From the NCBI GenBank assembly GCA_027343965.1, contig DAHWJX010000022.1:1-5216 (forward strand): DNA of 5,216 nucleotides, read 5' to 3'. The DNA is from JAKACU01 sp021821185. Its GTDB lineage: Bacteria > Bacillota > Bacilli > Alicyclobacillales > SLC66. The notes under the pieces are model-generated. The model ran no database searches. It saw only the letters and a list, made by a program, of their open reading frames with translations, and was not told the origin of the DNA. A program made the translations under genes and the position numbers. Shown here piece after piece: positions 1 through 5,216 of the stretch. The first letter of the stretch is position 1. Each line of letters starts with the position of its first letter.

Positions 1-571
1 TGTCCATTGTAAAAAATAACTCTGGAGACATGGACACGATCCGAAAACGTCCAATGTTTAAATAAGCGGAGTAGTCAGTCGGTTGGATAGTCCTTAAATG
101 ATGATAATATCCTAAATCATCACCTTCAAAGTACGATCGAAGTCTCATCGTATAATTGACTTGATAAGTATCTCCACGAGAAATGGCCTCTTTAATTTTA
201 TGTATGCTATCGATATACTTATCCCGACTCGTATCTGATGCCCACGACGCGATAGTAAAGTTGTTTTCAAAAATCAAATCTGAGCCATTGTCTGGCTCAG
301 TAAATATCCCGAACCACAGCAAGGGCATTTTATGTTTAGGAAGCACCATGTAGGCAGGATCAAAAGCAGGTGCTGCCTCATACGATAAATACCCTGCTGC
401 AAAGTACCCTTGGTTAACCAATCTCTGAATTTCTCGAAGTGCCGGATAAACTTCCTCAACAGAACGCACCGAAATGATATCCACTGGATTACGGAATGTT
501 CGTCGTTGAGAACGTCCATACTTATCTTTGAAATCAAAAATAAGAAGTGGAGATGCGGTTTCTCTATTCAT
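1..571 (-). CDS. pabB: Aminodeoxychorismate synthase component I (PabB), N-terminal 190 residues, cut by window edge
   Basis: PabB uses chorismate and ammonia to make 4-amino-4-deoxychorismate, the precursor of p-aminobenzoate for folate, in the cytoplasm. The open frame starts at ATG 571 and runs off the left edge without a stop. Residues 57-71 read YFAAGYLSYEAAPAFD-like, followed by PLLWFGIF (83-90), the short N-terminal region typical of PabB. The chorismate-binding domain begins near residue 117 and shows the family blocks RGDTYQVNYT (132-141), IQPTDYSAYL (162-171) and SPELFF (182-187). A Shine-Dalgarno AGGTGG at 583-588 sits 11 bases before the ATG. The start lies 40 bases after the sat stop with no terminator between, so it is probably the next gene of the same operon. 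The short N-terminal region resembles PabB proteins that are often fused to a PabC lyase domain; the C-terminus is outside the window, so this cannot be tested. Related TrpE or isochorismate synthase is less likely. Confidence 0.9.
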   Translation of the reverse strand, partial: MNRETASPLLIFDFKDKYGRSQRRTFRNPVDIISVRSVEEVYPALREIQRLVNQGYFAAGYLSYEAAPAFDPAYMVLPKHKMPLLWFGIFTEPDNGSDLIFENNFTIASWASDTSRDKYIDSIHKIKEAISRGDTYQVNYTMRLRSYFEGDDLGYYHHLRTIQPTDYSAYLNIGRFRIVSMSPELFFTMD

Positions 572-611
572 GTATATCTAATCCACCTCATAGTCACAGC
601 ATCAAACACTT

Positions 612-1775
612 TTACACGGTTTCTTTAAGCCCATCGACGAGCACTTGAGCAACTTCCGGGCGAGTTAGTTTAGGGGAAGGCTTTTCACCAGAACGTAAGA
701 TCGCTCGAACTTTAGTTCCCGAGAGGGTTACATGGTTATCCTTATCGTGTGGGCATGTTTTTTCTGAGGCCATACCGTCACACCGTTCACAATAAAAACT
801 GTTCTCAAAAAACAGCGGTGTAATACCTAAGTTGTCTGGCGTAAAACGATGAAAAATAGTTTGTGCATCGTAGGTCCCATAATAATTACCTACCCCAGCA
901 TGATCGCGTCCTACAATAAAATGAGTACATCCGTAGTTTTTGCGCACCAAAGCGTGAAAAACAGCTTCTCGTGGTCCTGCGTAACGCATGGCAGCAGGAA
1001 AAGCTGATAAAAGCACGCGGTTTTTGGGATAATAATGCTTCAACAACACTCGATAGCTCTGTACCCGCACATCAGCAGGTATATCATCCGATTTGGTTGC
1101 TCCTATCAGCGGGTGAAGCAATAACGCATCAACCGTTTCCAAGGCTGATTTTTGAATGTATTCGTGTGCTCGATGAATAGGATTACGCGTTTGAAAACCT
1201 ACTACGGTTTTCCAACCCTTATGTTCAAAGTACCTACGCATCTCTAAAGGATCACGATGTAAATCAGCAAATGTCGGTTCAATCTTGCGATGTAGTAGCG
1301 TGATGGGACCTGCCACGTACAAGTTGCCTTGCTCCATCAATCGACTAACTCCCGGATGGGCTGTGTCCGTTGTACCGTAAACGGCGAGTGCTTCTCGAAG
1401 TTTATCATAACTGTAGATTTCATGGATTTCCATTGTGCCATAGAGGATGTCATCATGACCAAGTAAAGCAACGAATTGCCCTACTTCTAGGCTTCTAGCG
1501 ATATCTTCAGAAATAGGAAGCGTTACAGGAATTGTCCAGAGGATACCATTTTTCAAACACATAGCATCCAGCACTGATTCATAGTCTTCTTTCCCCAAAA
1601 ATCCGGTCAATGGCGAAAATGCTCCCACACCAATCATTTCAAGGTCTGAGCGGGTCCATTCACTAATGGAAATCTTCGCAAATTGTTCGGCTTGACGCAG
1701 TGCATCTTGTCGTTTTTCACCTGTTACTTTTTGTTGGATTAACACGCCTCCGTGAGGTGGTATACCATAAATCAC
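612..1775 (-). CDS. sat: Sulfate adenylyltransferase (ATP sulfurylase)
   Basis: Sat catalyses ATP + sulfate to adenylyl sulfate (APS) + diphosphate, the activating step of sulfate assimilation in the cytoplasm. The 387-residue product has the usual length of the Bacillus-type monofunctional enzyme. It starts with the conserved PHGG (residues 7-10) of the N-terminal PUA-like domain. The catalytic domain follows, with QTRNPIHRAH (195-204, nucleotide and sulfate binding) and GRDHAG (289-294). C329, C332 and C341 with a nearby histidine (H343 or H348) match the zinc site known in some bacterial Sat proteins. There is no fused APS kinase domain. The start is GTG 1775, which overlaps the cysH stop in a GTGA arrangement and implies translational coupling; a GGGTGA-like ribosome binding site (1782-1787) lies 6 bases upstream. 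The ATG at 1768 is out of frame. Stop is TAA at 612-614. It follows cysH and precedes pabB in the operon. Confidence 0.97.
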   Translation of the reverse strand: MIYGIPPHGGVLIQQKVTGEKRQDALRQAEQFAKISISEWTRSDLEMIGVGAFSPLTGFLGKEDYESVLDAMCLKNGILWTIPVTLPISEDIARSLEVGQFVALLGHDDILYGTMEIHEIYSYDKLREALAVYGTTDTAHPGVSRLMEQGNLYVAGPITLLHRKIEPTFADLHRDPLEMRRYFEHKGWKTVVGFQTRNPIHRAHEYIQKSALETVDALLLHPLIGATKSDDIPADVRVQSYRVLLKHYYPKNRVLLSAFPAAMRYAGPREAVFHALVRKNYGCTHFIVGRDHAGVGNYYGTYDAQTIFHRFTPDNLGITPLFFENSFYCERCDGMASEKTCPHDKDNHVTLSGTKVRAILRSGEKPSPKLTRPEVAQVLVDGLKETV

Positions 1776-2482
1776 AAGGATTCACCCGCCTCTGTATGTA
1801 ATCCGCATTCCGTTTTGGCAAATCCCGACCACCTACCGCTACGTGGATCATCTCCTTCTTTCACAGGTTGTGTGCACGGCGAACAGCCAATGCTGGGATA
1901 CCCATGATCATGCAAGGGATTGTAGGGGACGCCATGATAATTGATATAATCCCACACTTGTTCGTGCGACCAATGTGCCAAAGGATTCACTTTGACTAAG
2001 CCAAATCGATGATCCTGTTCAACAATATGCGCATTAGCGCGCGTGGGAGATTGTTCTCTGCGAATTCCTGTAATCCATCCGTCAAATTGTTTAAGATGTT
2101 GTTCAAGGGGGCGTATCTTTCGAATGGAACAACATTCATCTGGTCTTGTCGCATAGAGATCCGTTCCAAATGTTCGTTCCTGTTCTTCCAACGATATCGC
2201 AGGTAGTACCTGGATGAAATCAACCGCATCGTAATACTGAATGGCAACATCACGAAGACCATAGGTTTCTGCAAAAAGTAATTGTGTGTCCAGGTAAAAA
2301 ACCGGAATCGGTAATTTCCTTTTAGCGATCATATCGACCAGGACCATATCCTCGGGACCAAAGCTACAGGCCAACGTAATATTGTTTATACTCGAATAAA
2401 CTTGGGACATGATAGCTTGGGGATGTAATTTTTCAAGACGATCATTCCAGACGTTCAATTCAGACTCTTGTAAAGAAAACAT
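1772..2482 (-). CDS. cysH: Iron-sulfur adenylyl-sulfate reductase (assimilatory, thioredoxin-dependent)
   Basis: This enzyme reduces activated sulfate to sulfite with thioredoxin as donor. From ATG 2482 the protein has 236 residues, close to B. subtilis CysH. Visible motifs are the PP-loop-like SFGPED (40-45), the paired cysteines of CCSIRKIRPL (117-126), GIRREQSPTR (139-148), GCSPCT (199-204) and the C-terminal catalytic ECGLH (225-229, C226). C117, C118, C200 and C203 are the four [4Fe-4S] ligands that mark APS-reducing CysH; enzymes using only PAPS lack them. The preferred substrate is therefore APS, although B. subtilis CysH also accepts PAPS. The start was chosen because GGAGGTG (2488-2494) lies 5 bases before ATG 2482. 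An in-frame ATG at 2518 would add 12 residues but has no good ribosome binding site. The stop overlaps the sat GTG start by four bases, and the next step of the pathway, a sulfite reductase, is not in the window. Confidence 0.95.
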   Translation of the reverse strand: MFSLQESELNVWNDRLEKLHPQAIMSQVYSSINNITLACSFGPEDMVLVDMIAKRKLPIPVFYLDTQLLFAETYGLRDVAIQYYDAVDFIQVLPAISLEEQERTFGTDLYATRPDECCSIRKIRPLEQHLKQFDGWITGIRREQSPTRANAHIVEQDHRFGLVKVNPLAHWSHEQVWDYINYHGVPYNPLHDHGYPSIGCSPCTQPVKEGDDPRSGRWSGFAKTECGLHTEAGESL

Positions 2483-2487
2483 TGCCA

Positions 2488-2494
2488 CACCTCC
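2488..2494 (-). promoter_or_regulatory. Ribosome binding site that decides the cysH start
   Basis: The minus strand reads GGAGGTG here, 5 bases before ATG 2482. It lies inside the longer reading that begins at ATG 2518, which argues that 2518 is not the true start. Confidence 0.8.
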
Positions 2495-2521
2495 ATAGTA
2501 TGGCATCTTAATGGACATATC

Positions 2522-2536
2522 TTAAGGCTGCCTTAA
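2522..2536. repeat. 15-bp near-perfect palindrome in the thiF-cysH gap
   Basis: TTAAGGC (2522-2528) and GCCTTAA (2530-2536) form a 7-bp inverted repeat around a single central base. One base between the arms is too few for a stable full RNA hairpin loop, so a dimeric DNA-binding protein site is more plausible than a terminator. It lies in the 63-base gap between the thiF stop and the cysH start. I see no convincing promoter in the gap, and I do not match it to a named regulator. Function is unknown, and chance is possible. Confidence 0.4.
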
Positions 2537-2545
2537 AGGAGTTGC

Positions 2546-3580
2546 CTACATGCCGATATACTTCGCATATAAAGATCGTGCGCGTGTAGTGTCATCGACA
2601 CCATGCAGCAAGGCGCGTCCATCCGCAAATAGCGTTATTTGTTCCTCACCCAGATCCAATCGAAGCAAATGTTCGTTGACACGTACACTACCCAATAGGG
2701 CAAGCTTATCGGCAACTTGAAATAAATCGATAGGCGAATGCGAAACTGCCGGACGAACCTGAATGGTTCGCCGACCGCACATCGAAACGGTCAGAGCATC
2801 ATTTTTACGCACAAGCGACGTGAACTCTTTCTTTCCACAACACCTGCAGTCGTCTTGGCGATGTCCAAAATGGACGGATCGAAAATCATTTTTCCATACA
2901 TCAAGGTACACAAGAGCATTAGTCAGCGCGTCATCGTTACCTGTGAGATATTTTAATGCCTCAGCGACTTGAAGCGATGCAATCATTGAAACAGCTGGAG
3001 CAATCACGCCGACCGTATCACACGTATCATGTCCCGAACCAGGATCCTCTCCAAAAAGGCAAACAAGACAGGGAGTGCTTTCAGGGCGAAATAACGCAGT
3101 GGATCCAAAAGAACTAACAGCTCCTCCATAAGACCATGGAATCTTATGCTTCACGGCGACGTCATTAATGAGATAACGCACTTGAAAATTATCCGTTCCA
3201 TCCATGATCAACTCAGTATCACCTAAAAGGGCCTCTGCATTGCGAAACGTTAGATCGGTAACAACGGGTTCAATGATAATCTCGCTGTTCGCTAGTCTGA
3301 GTTTATTGGCTGCAGCGATTGCCTTAGGAAATTGTTCGACCGCATCTTGTTCATCATAGAGCGATTGCCGTTGTAGATTGGACGGTTCGATGATATCCCG
3401 ATCAATTAAACGCAAAAACCCGACTCCAGCACGCGCCAATTGTGTTGCGATAACCGTACCAAGCGCTCCGAGTCCAACCAATGCCACGCGGGCACGCTGC
3501 AACCTTTCTTGACCATCCTGACCAATCGGCGAAAACAAAACCTGCCGGGAATACCGATTATCGTTATTTATACTATCCAC
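2546..3580 (-). CDS. thiF: ThiF/MoeB-family E1-like adenylyltransferase, probably thiamine ThiF
   Basis: Enzymes of this family adenylate the C-terminal glycine of a sulfur-carrier protein (ThiS or MoaD) so that sulfur can be loaded. From GTG 3580 the product has 344 residues. It shows RYSRQ (9-13), the nucleotide-binding GLGALG (36-41), D60 and SNLQRQ (67-72), K86, DGTDN (127-131), CxxC at 171/174 paired with C245 and C248 as the likely zinc site, and TCDTVGVIAP (186-195). C187 falls where ThiF has its conserved ThiS-linking cysteine. Residues from about 265 form the C-terminal extension seen in Bacilli, with FADGRALLHG and a YAKYIG end. The start is set by AGGGAGGT at 3588-3595, 7 bases before the GTG; the ATG at 3613 would add 11 residues that contain this ribosome binding site. 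ThiF and MoeB are hard to separate by sequence. The divergent tenI-thiO genes favour ThiF, while the co-directional sulfur genes leave another sulfur-carrier role open. Confidence 0.85.
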   Translation of the reverse strand: MDSINNDNRYSRQVLFSPIGQDGQERLQRARVALVGLGALGTVIATQLARAGVGFLRLIDRDIIEPSNLQRQSLYDEQDAVEQFPKAIAAANKLRLANSEIIIEPVVTDLTFRNAEALLGDTELIMDGTDNFQVRYLINDVAVKHKIPWSYGGAVSSFGSTALFRPESTPCLVCLFGEDPGSGHDTCDTVGVIAPAVSMIASLQVAEALKYLTGNDDALTNALVYLDVWKNDFRSVHFGHRQDDCRCCGKKEFTSLVRKNDALTVSMCGRRTIQVRPAVSHSPIDLFQVADKLALLGSVRVNEHLLRLDLGEEQITLFADGRALLHGVDDTTRARSLYAKYIGM

Positions 3581-3587
3581 GCTCGTT

Positions 3588-3595
3588 ACCTCCCT
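3588..3595 (-). promoter_or_regulatory. Ribosome binding site that decides the thiF GTG start
   Basis: The minus strand reads AGGGAGGT, followed by a 7-base spacer and GTG at 3580. This supports the GTG over the upstream in-frame ATG codons at 3613 and 3601. Confidence 0.85.
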
Positions 3596-3604
3596 TTCCA
3601 TTCC

Positions 3605-3644
3605 ATGATGCATCTTATATATTGACGCATCATACCGTAAGATG
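3605..3644. repeat. Two interlocked inverted repeats across the divergent promoters (candidate operator)
   Basis: ATGATGC (3605-3611) is repeated inverted as GCATCAT (3627-3633), separated by 15 bases. CATCTTA (3611-3617) is repeated inverted as TAAGATG (3638-3644), separated by 20 bases. The right arms overlap or adjoin the -10 of the leftward promoter and lie in the spacer of the rightward one, where a bound protein could affect both operons. No named regulator is recognised, and 7-bp arms in AT-rich DNA can arise by chance. Confidence 0.35.
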
Positions 3645-3651
3645 ATAGTTT
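3622..3651 (+). promoter_or_regulatory. Sigma-A-type promoter candidate for the tenI-thiO operon
   Basis: TTGACG (3622-3627, 5 of 6) is followed by an 18-base spacer and TAGTTT (3646-3651), a weak -10 improved by the extended TGA directly before it. Start would be near 3658, about 93 bases before tenI. The element overlaps the leftward promoter on the other strand, so the two polymerases could compete. Confidence 0.5.
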
Positions 3652-3657
3652 AGTGAA
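3629..3657 (-). promoter_or_regulatory. Sigma-A-type promoter candidate for the thiF-cysH-sat-pabB operon
   Basis: On the minus strand a -35 TTCACT (3652-3657, 4 of 6 consensus) is followed by a 17-base spacer and -10 TATGAT (3629-3634, 5 of 6). Transcription would start near 3622, giving a leader of about 42 bases before the thiF GTG. That is too short for a riboswitch, so any control is probably at initiation. Confidence 0.65.
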
Positions 3658-3674
3658 GAGCTATGATTGTTTAT

Positions 3675-3714
3675 GGTCGCGTTTGTAGGATTCACATTGG
3701 AAATCCGCCGCACC
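3675..3714 (+). promoter_or_regulatory. Possible antiterminator fold in the tenI leader
   Basis: GGTCGCG (3675-3681) can pair with CGCACC (3709-3714) through six base pairs with one bulged C at 3678. It encloses a 5-bp hairpin, GGATT (3688-3692) with AATCC (3702-3706). The pairing would occupy most of the 5' arm of the terminator that follows, so the two folds are mutually exclusive. The stem is short and was found by eye without an energy calculation. There is no CTGAGA core as in a TPP riboswitch and no T-box sequence. Confidence 0.3.
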
Positions 3715-3737
3715 CGCTATTTGGGTGCGGCTTTTTT
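3707..3737 (+). terminator. Strong intrinsic terminator just upstream of tenI
   Basis: GCCGCACCC (3707-3715) and GGGTGCGGC (3723-3731) form a perfect 9-bp GC-rich stem with a 7-base loop, followed at once by six T (3732-3737). It is directional: on the minus strand the hairpin is not followed by a T run. No plus-strand gene lies upstream, so it is either a leader attenuator for tenI-thiO or the end of a short RNA of about 80 bases from the promoter near 3622-3651. Confidence 0.85.
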
Positions 3738-3743
3738 ATGAAC

Positions 3744-3750
3744 GAGGAGG
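3744..3750 (+). promoter_or_regulatory. Shine-Dalgarno sequence abutting the nominal tenI TTG start
   Basis: GAGGAGG is a near-perfect Shine-Dalgarno sequence, but it ends directly against TTG 3751 with no spacer. A normal 5-9 base spacer would place initiation at 3756-3760. The in-frame codons there are CGC (3757) and ACG (3760), so the start is unresolved. Confidence 0.6.
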
Positions 3751-4437
3751 TTGATCCGCACGCAAGCTGTATTGCACGTAATTAGTGATAAACAGCGCCA
3801 TCGCCTACCTCTTCTAGATGCGATGTTGCTAAGCGCCCTTGGCGGCGCTGACATTATTCAAATTCGTGAAAAGAAGGCGCCGGCACGAGAAACCTACCTA
3901 TTTTGCCGAGAATTGCAAAATGCATGTGAAAGCCATGGCTTATCCCCTAGTTTGATTGTAAACGACCGAATCGATATCGCCATGGCCGCCAACGCACAAG
4001 GCGTACACCTCGCACAAAAATCGTTGCCTGTCGACGTGACGCTTCAACTTCGACACACAGGCCACTGGGACGGGATCATCGGATGCTCAGTCCACTCGTT
4101 TGATGAGGCGATACAAGCCTATGAGTCTGGAATCGACTATGTGACATTTGGCCATATCTATGCGAGTGAGTCTCATCGAGGGCTTCCACCACGGGGCATT
4201 CATGAATTGGCGCGTATCGTTTCTGCACTTCCCATCCCTGTGGTCGCCATCGGAGGAATTGATATTACGAATATACAGTCTGTTTTATCCACCGGTTGCA
4301 GTGGTGTAGCAGTCATTGGAGCCATTTTAGATCAGGACGATCCCAAAGCTGCAACAACGAAGTTAAAAGAGCAAATCATGCGTTCCATCGTGCAACCAAA
4401 GGTACCATTTTCACGTAAAAGGGAGATCGGGATGTGA
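3751..4437 (+). CDS. tenI: Thiazole tautomerase TenI (ThiE-like fold)
   Basis: TenI converts the thiazole product of ThiG to its aromatic tautomer before coupling in thiamine synthesis. Read from TTG 3751 the protein has 228 residues, a TIM barrel related to ThiE. Motifs are LHVISD (8-13), QIREK (37-41), IVNDRIDIA (69-77), GVHLAQKS (84-91), CSVHS (112-116), FGHIY (133-137), PPRG (146-149) and AIGGI (166-170). SVHS and FGH are typical of TenI, and H135 matches its catalytic histidine. ThiE needs a Mg-binding aspartate where this protein has S91. Annotation as thiE (thiamine-phosphate synthase) would therefore probably be wrong, though dual activity is not excluded. The frame is closed upstream by TGA at 3739, so TTG 3751 is the only canonical start near the Shine-Dalgarno sequence, which it touches. 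Start at ACG 3760 or TTG 3772 is possible. The stop TGA overlaps the thiO GTG start (GTGA). The last ~18 residues are a basic tail beyond the usual barrel. Confidence 0.85.
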   Translation: MIRTQAVLHVISDKQRHRLPLLDAMLLSALGGADIIQIREKKAPARETYLFCRELQNACESHGLSPSLIVNDRIDIAMAANAQGVHLAQKSLPVDVTLQLRHTGHWDGIIGCSVHSFDEAIQAYESGIDYVTFGHIYASESHRGLPPRGIHELARIVSALPIPVVAIGGIDITNIQSVLSTGCSGVAVIGAILDQDDPKAATTKLKEQIMRSIVQPKVPFSRKREIGM

Positions 4438-5216
4438 ACGAAATATTTGATGTTATTATTATTGGCGGCGGTGTCATTGGAATGAGTGCTGCTTGGAGAA
4501 TTGGTCAAACTGGTCGTAAAGTCTTGCTGTTAGAACAAGGTTCGTTGGGGCAAGAAGCCAGCCAGGCCGCTGCCGGGATGCTTGGTGCGCAGTTGGAAGT
4601 GGCTAGCGATGGAGATTTTTTTCGACTCTGTGTTGAAAGTCGCAATTTGTATCCTACCTTTTCGCAGAATCTTTATGAAGAAACAGGCGTTGACATTCAG
4701 CTTACTCATAACGGAATCCTTCACTTGGCTCAAACAGATGACGAAGTTCTTGCTTTAAAAAGTCGTGCGAAATGGCAAGAAGAAGCCGGTCTCTCCACAA
4801 AGTGGTGGAGTGCACAGGAAGTGGCCAATCATGAACCCCTGGTGAACGTGTGTCAAGGTGCACTCTTATTGCCAAATGACAGCAACATTTCGGCACCTTC
4901 CTTAACAAAGGCACTCGGCGTAGCCGCGTCAAAAAGGGCTACTGTGATGGAAGGGGAGCAAGTTTATACCATCATTGCCAAACAAAGGAACGTTGATGTC
5001 GTAACGAATTCTGGTACGTTTACCTCTGAGCATGTTTTAATCGCAGCCGGTGCATGGGCACAACGATTACTCGGCCAAATCGATTTTCCATTTCGTGTGT
5101 ACCCCGTGAAGGGTCAAGTGTGCCAGATCCGTCCAATGAAAGAAAACCATCTCCACCATACTGTGTTCTCTGATCATGCTTATCTCGTGCCAAAACGTGA
5201 TGGCACCATTATCGTC
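4434..5216 (+). CDS. thiO: Glycine oxidase ThiO, N-terminal 261 residues, cut by window edge
   Basis: ThiO is an FAD enzyme that oxidises glycine to its imine with O2, supplying the imine used with ThiS thiocarboxylate by ThiG in aerobic thiazole synthesis. The frame is open to the right edge; the family is about 370 residues, so roughly 110 are missing. The FAD-binding Rossmann motif is at 6-16 (GGGVIG at 11-16), with E34 at the end of the second strand where it would hold the adenosine ribose. ASQAAAGML (42-50), AAGAWA (204-209), PVKGQV (224-229) and YLVPKRDG (250-257) are D-amino-acid-oxidase family blocks. The start GTG 4434 overlaps the tenI stop by four bases, with AAGGGAG (4419-4425) 8 bases upstream. 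The tenI-thiO order is that of B. subtilis, where thiS, thiG and thiF follow; here thiF is on the opposite strand. Other D-amino-acid oxidases are possible by sequence alone, but the context supports ThiO. Confidence 0.92.
   Translation, partial: MNEIFDVIIIGGGVIGMSAAWRIGQTGRKVLLLEQGSLGQEASQAAAGMLGAQLEVASDGDFFRLCVESRNLYPTFSQNLYEETGVDIQLTHNGILHLAQTDDEVLALKSRAKWQEEAGLSTKWWSAQEVANHEPLVNVCQGALLLPNDSNISAPSLTKALGVAASKRATVMEGEQVYTIIAKQRNVDVVTNSGTFTSEHVLIAAGAWAQRLLGQIDFPFRVYPVKGQVCQIRPMKENHLHHTVFSDHAYLVPKRDGTIIV

Noticed and set aside
274..537. Minus-strand open frame of 87 codons
   Set aside because: It is a shifted-frame shadow inside pabB, whose own frame is continuous from 571 to 2 with clear PabB motifs.
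1996..2274. Minus-strand frame of 92 codons inside cysH, and the plus-strand frames opposite cysH, sat and thiF
   Set aside because: They lie within conserved coding sequence in other frames and have no family features.
2483..2518. Longer cysH start at ATG 2518
   Set aside because: No good Shine-Dalgarno sequence lies before it, while the sequence it would translate contains a strong one for ATG 2482.
2483..2545. Internal promoter for cysH
   Set aside because: A TACTAT hexamer exists but has no -35 at suitable spacing and would start transcription at the ribosome binding site.
3658..3740. TPP riboswitch or T-box leader before tenI
   Set aside because: The leader is too short, has no CTGAGA-type TPP core and no T-box sequence; only the terminator is clear.
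4530..4932. Two minus-strand open frames opposite thiO
   Set aside because: Both are antisense to well-conserved ThiO coding sequence, show no recognisable motifs and lack convincing ribosome binding sites.
1..5216. Novel defence, mobile or other undescribed protein system
   Set aside because: All six genes belong to known sulfur, thiamine and folate families, with no insertion sequence, array or unassigned gene.

Overview
This window looks like an ordinary chromosomal metabolic region of a member of the Bacillota, probably class Bacilli. The evidence is the tenI-thiO gene pair as found in the Bacillus subtilis thiamine operon, strong AGGAGG-type ribosome binding sites, GTG starts, Bacillus-like Sat and CysH proteins, and sigma-A-like promoters. 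A narrower placement, for example near Alicyclobacillaceae, would be a guess. I see no mobile element, CRISPR array, rRNA or tRNA.

Layout: two divergent transcription units leave a ~170-bp control region (3581-3750). The leftward unit (minus strand) is thiF (3580-2546), cysH (2482-1772), sat (1775-612) and the 5' part of pabB (571 to the left edge). The rightward unit (plus strand) is tenI (3751-4437) and thiO (4434 to the right edge). Both edge genes are truncated only by the window. All six genes are intact where visible. There is no gene-free stretch above 300 bases.

How the genes work together: Sat activates sulfate to adenylyl sulfate (APS). CysH carries the four cysteines of an iron-sulfur APS reductase and should reduce APS to sulfite, so no APS kinase is needed and none is seen. 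ThiF is an E1-like adenylyltransferase that would activate the sulfur carrier ThiS for the thiazole half of thiamine. On the other strand ThiO makes the glycine imine and TenI aromatises the thiazole product. The divergon therefore joins sulfur acquisition with sulfur use in thiamine synthesis. PabB (folate, p-aminobenzoate branch) is carried at the end of the sulfur unit.

The most interesting part is the control region. It holds overlapping divergent promoter candidates, inverted repeats across them, and a strong intrinsic terminator directly before tenI with no plus-strand gene ahead of it. That arrangement suggests an attenuated leader or a short RNA; I recognise no known riboswitch class in it. 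The tenI start codon is also odd: the Shine-Dalgarno sequence abuts the only canonical in-frame start near it. I did not find a clearly novel protein system here.
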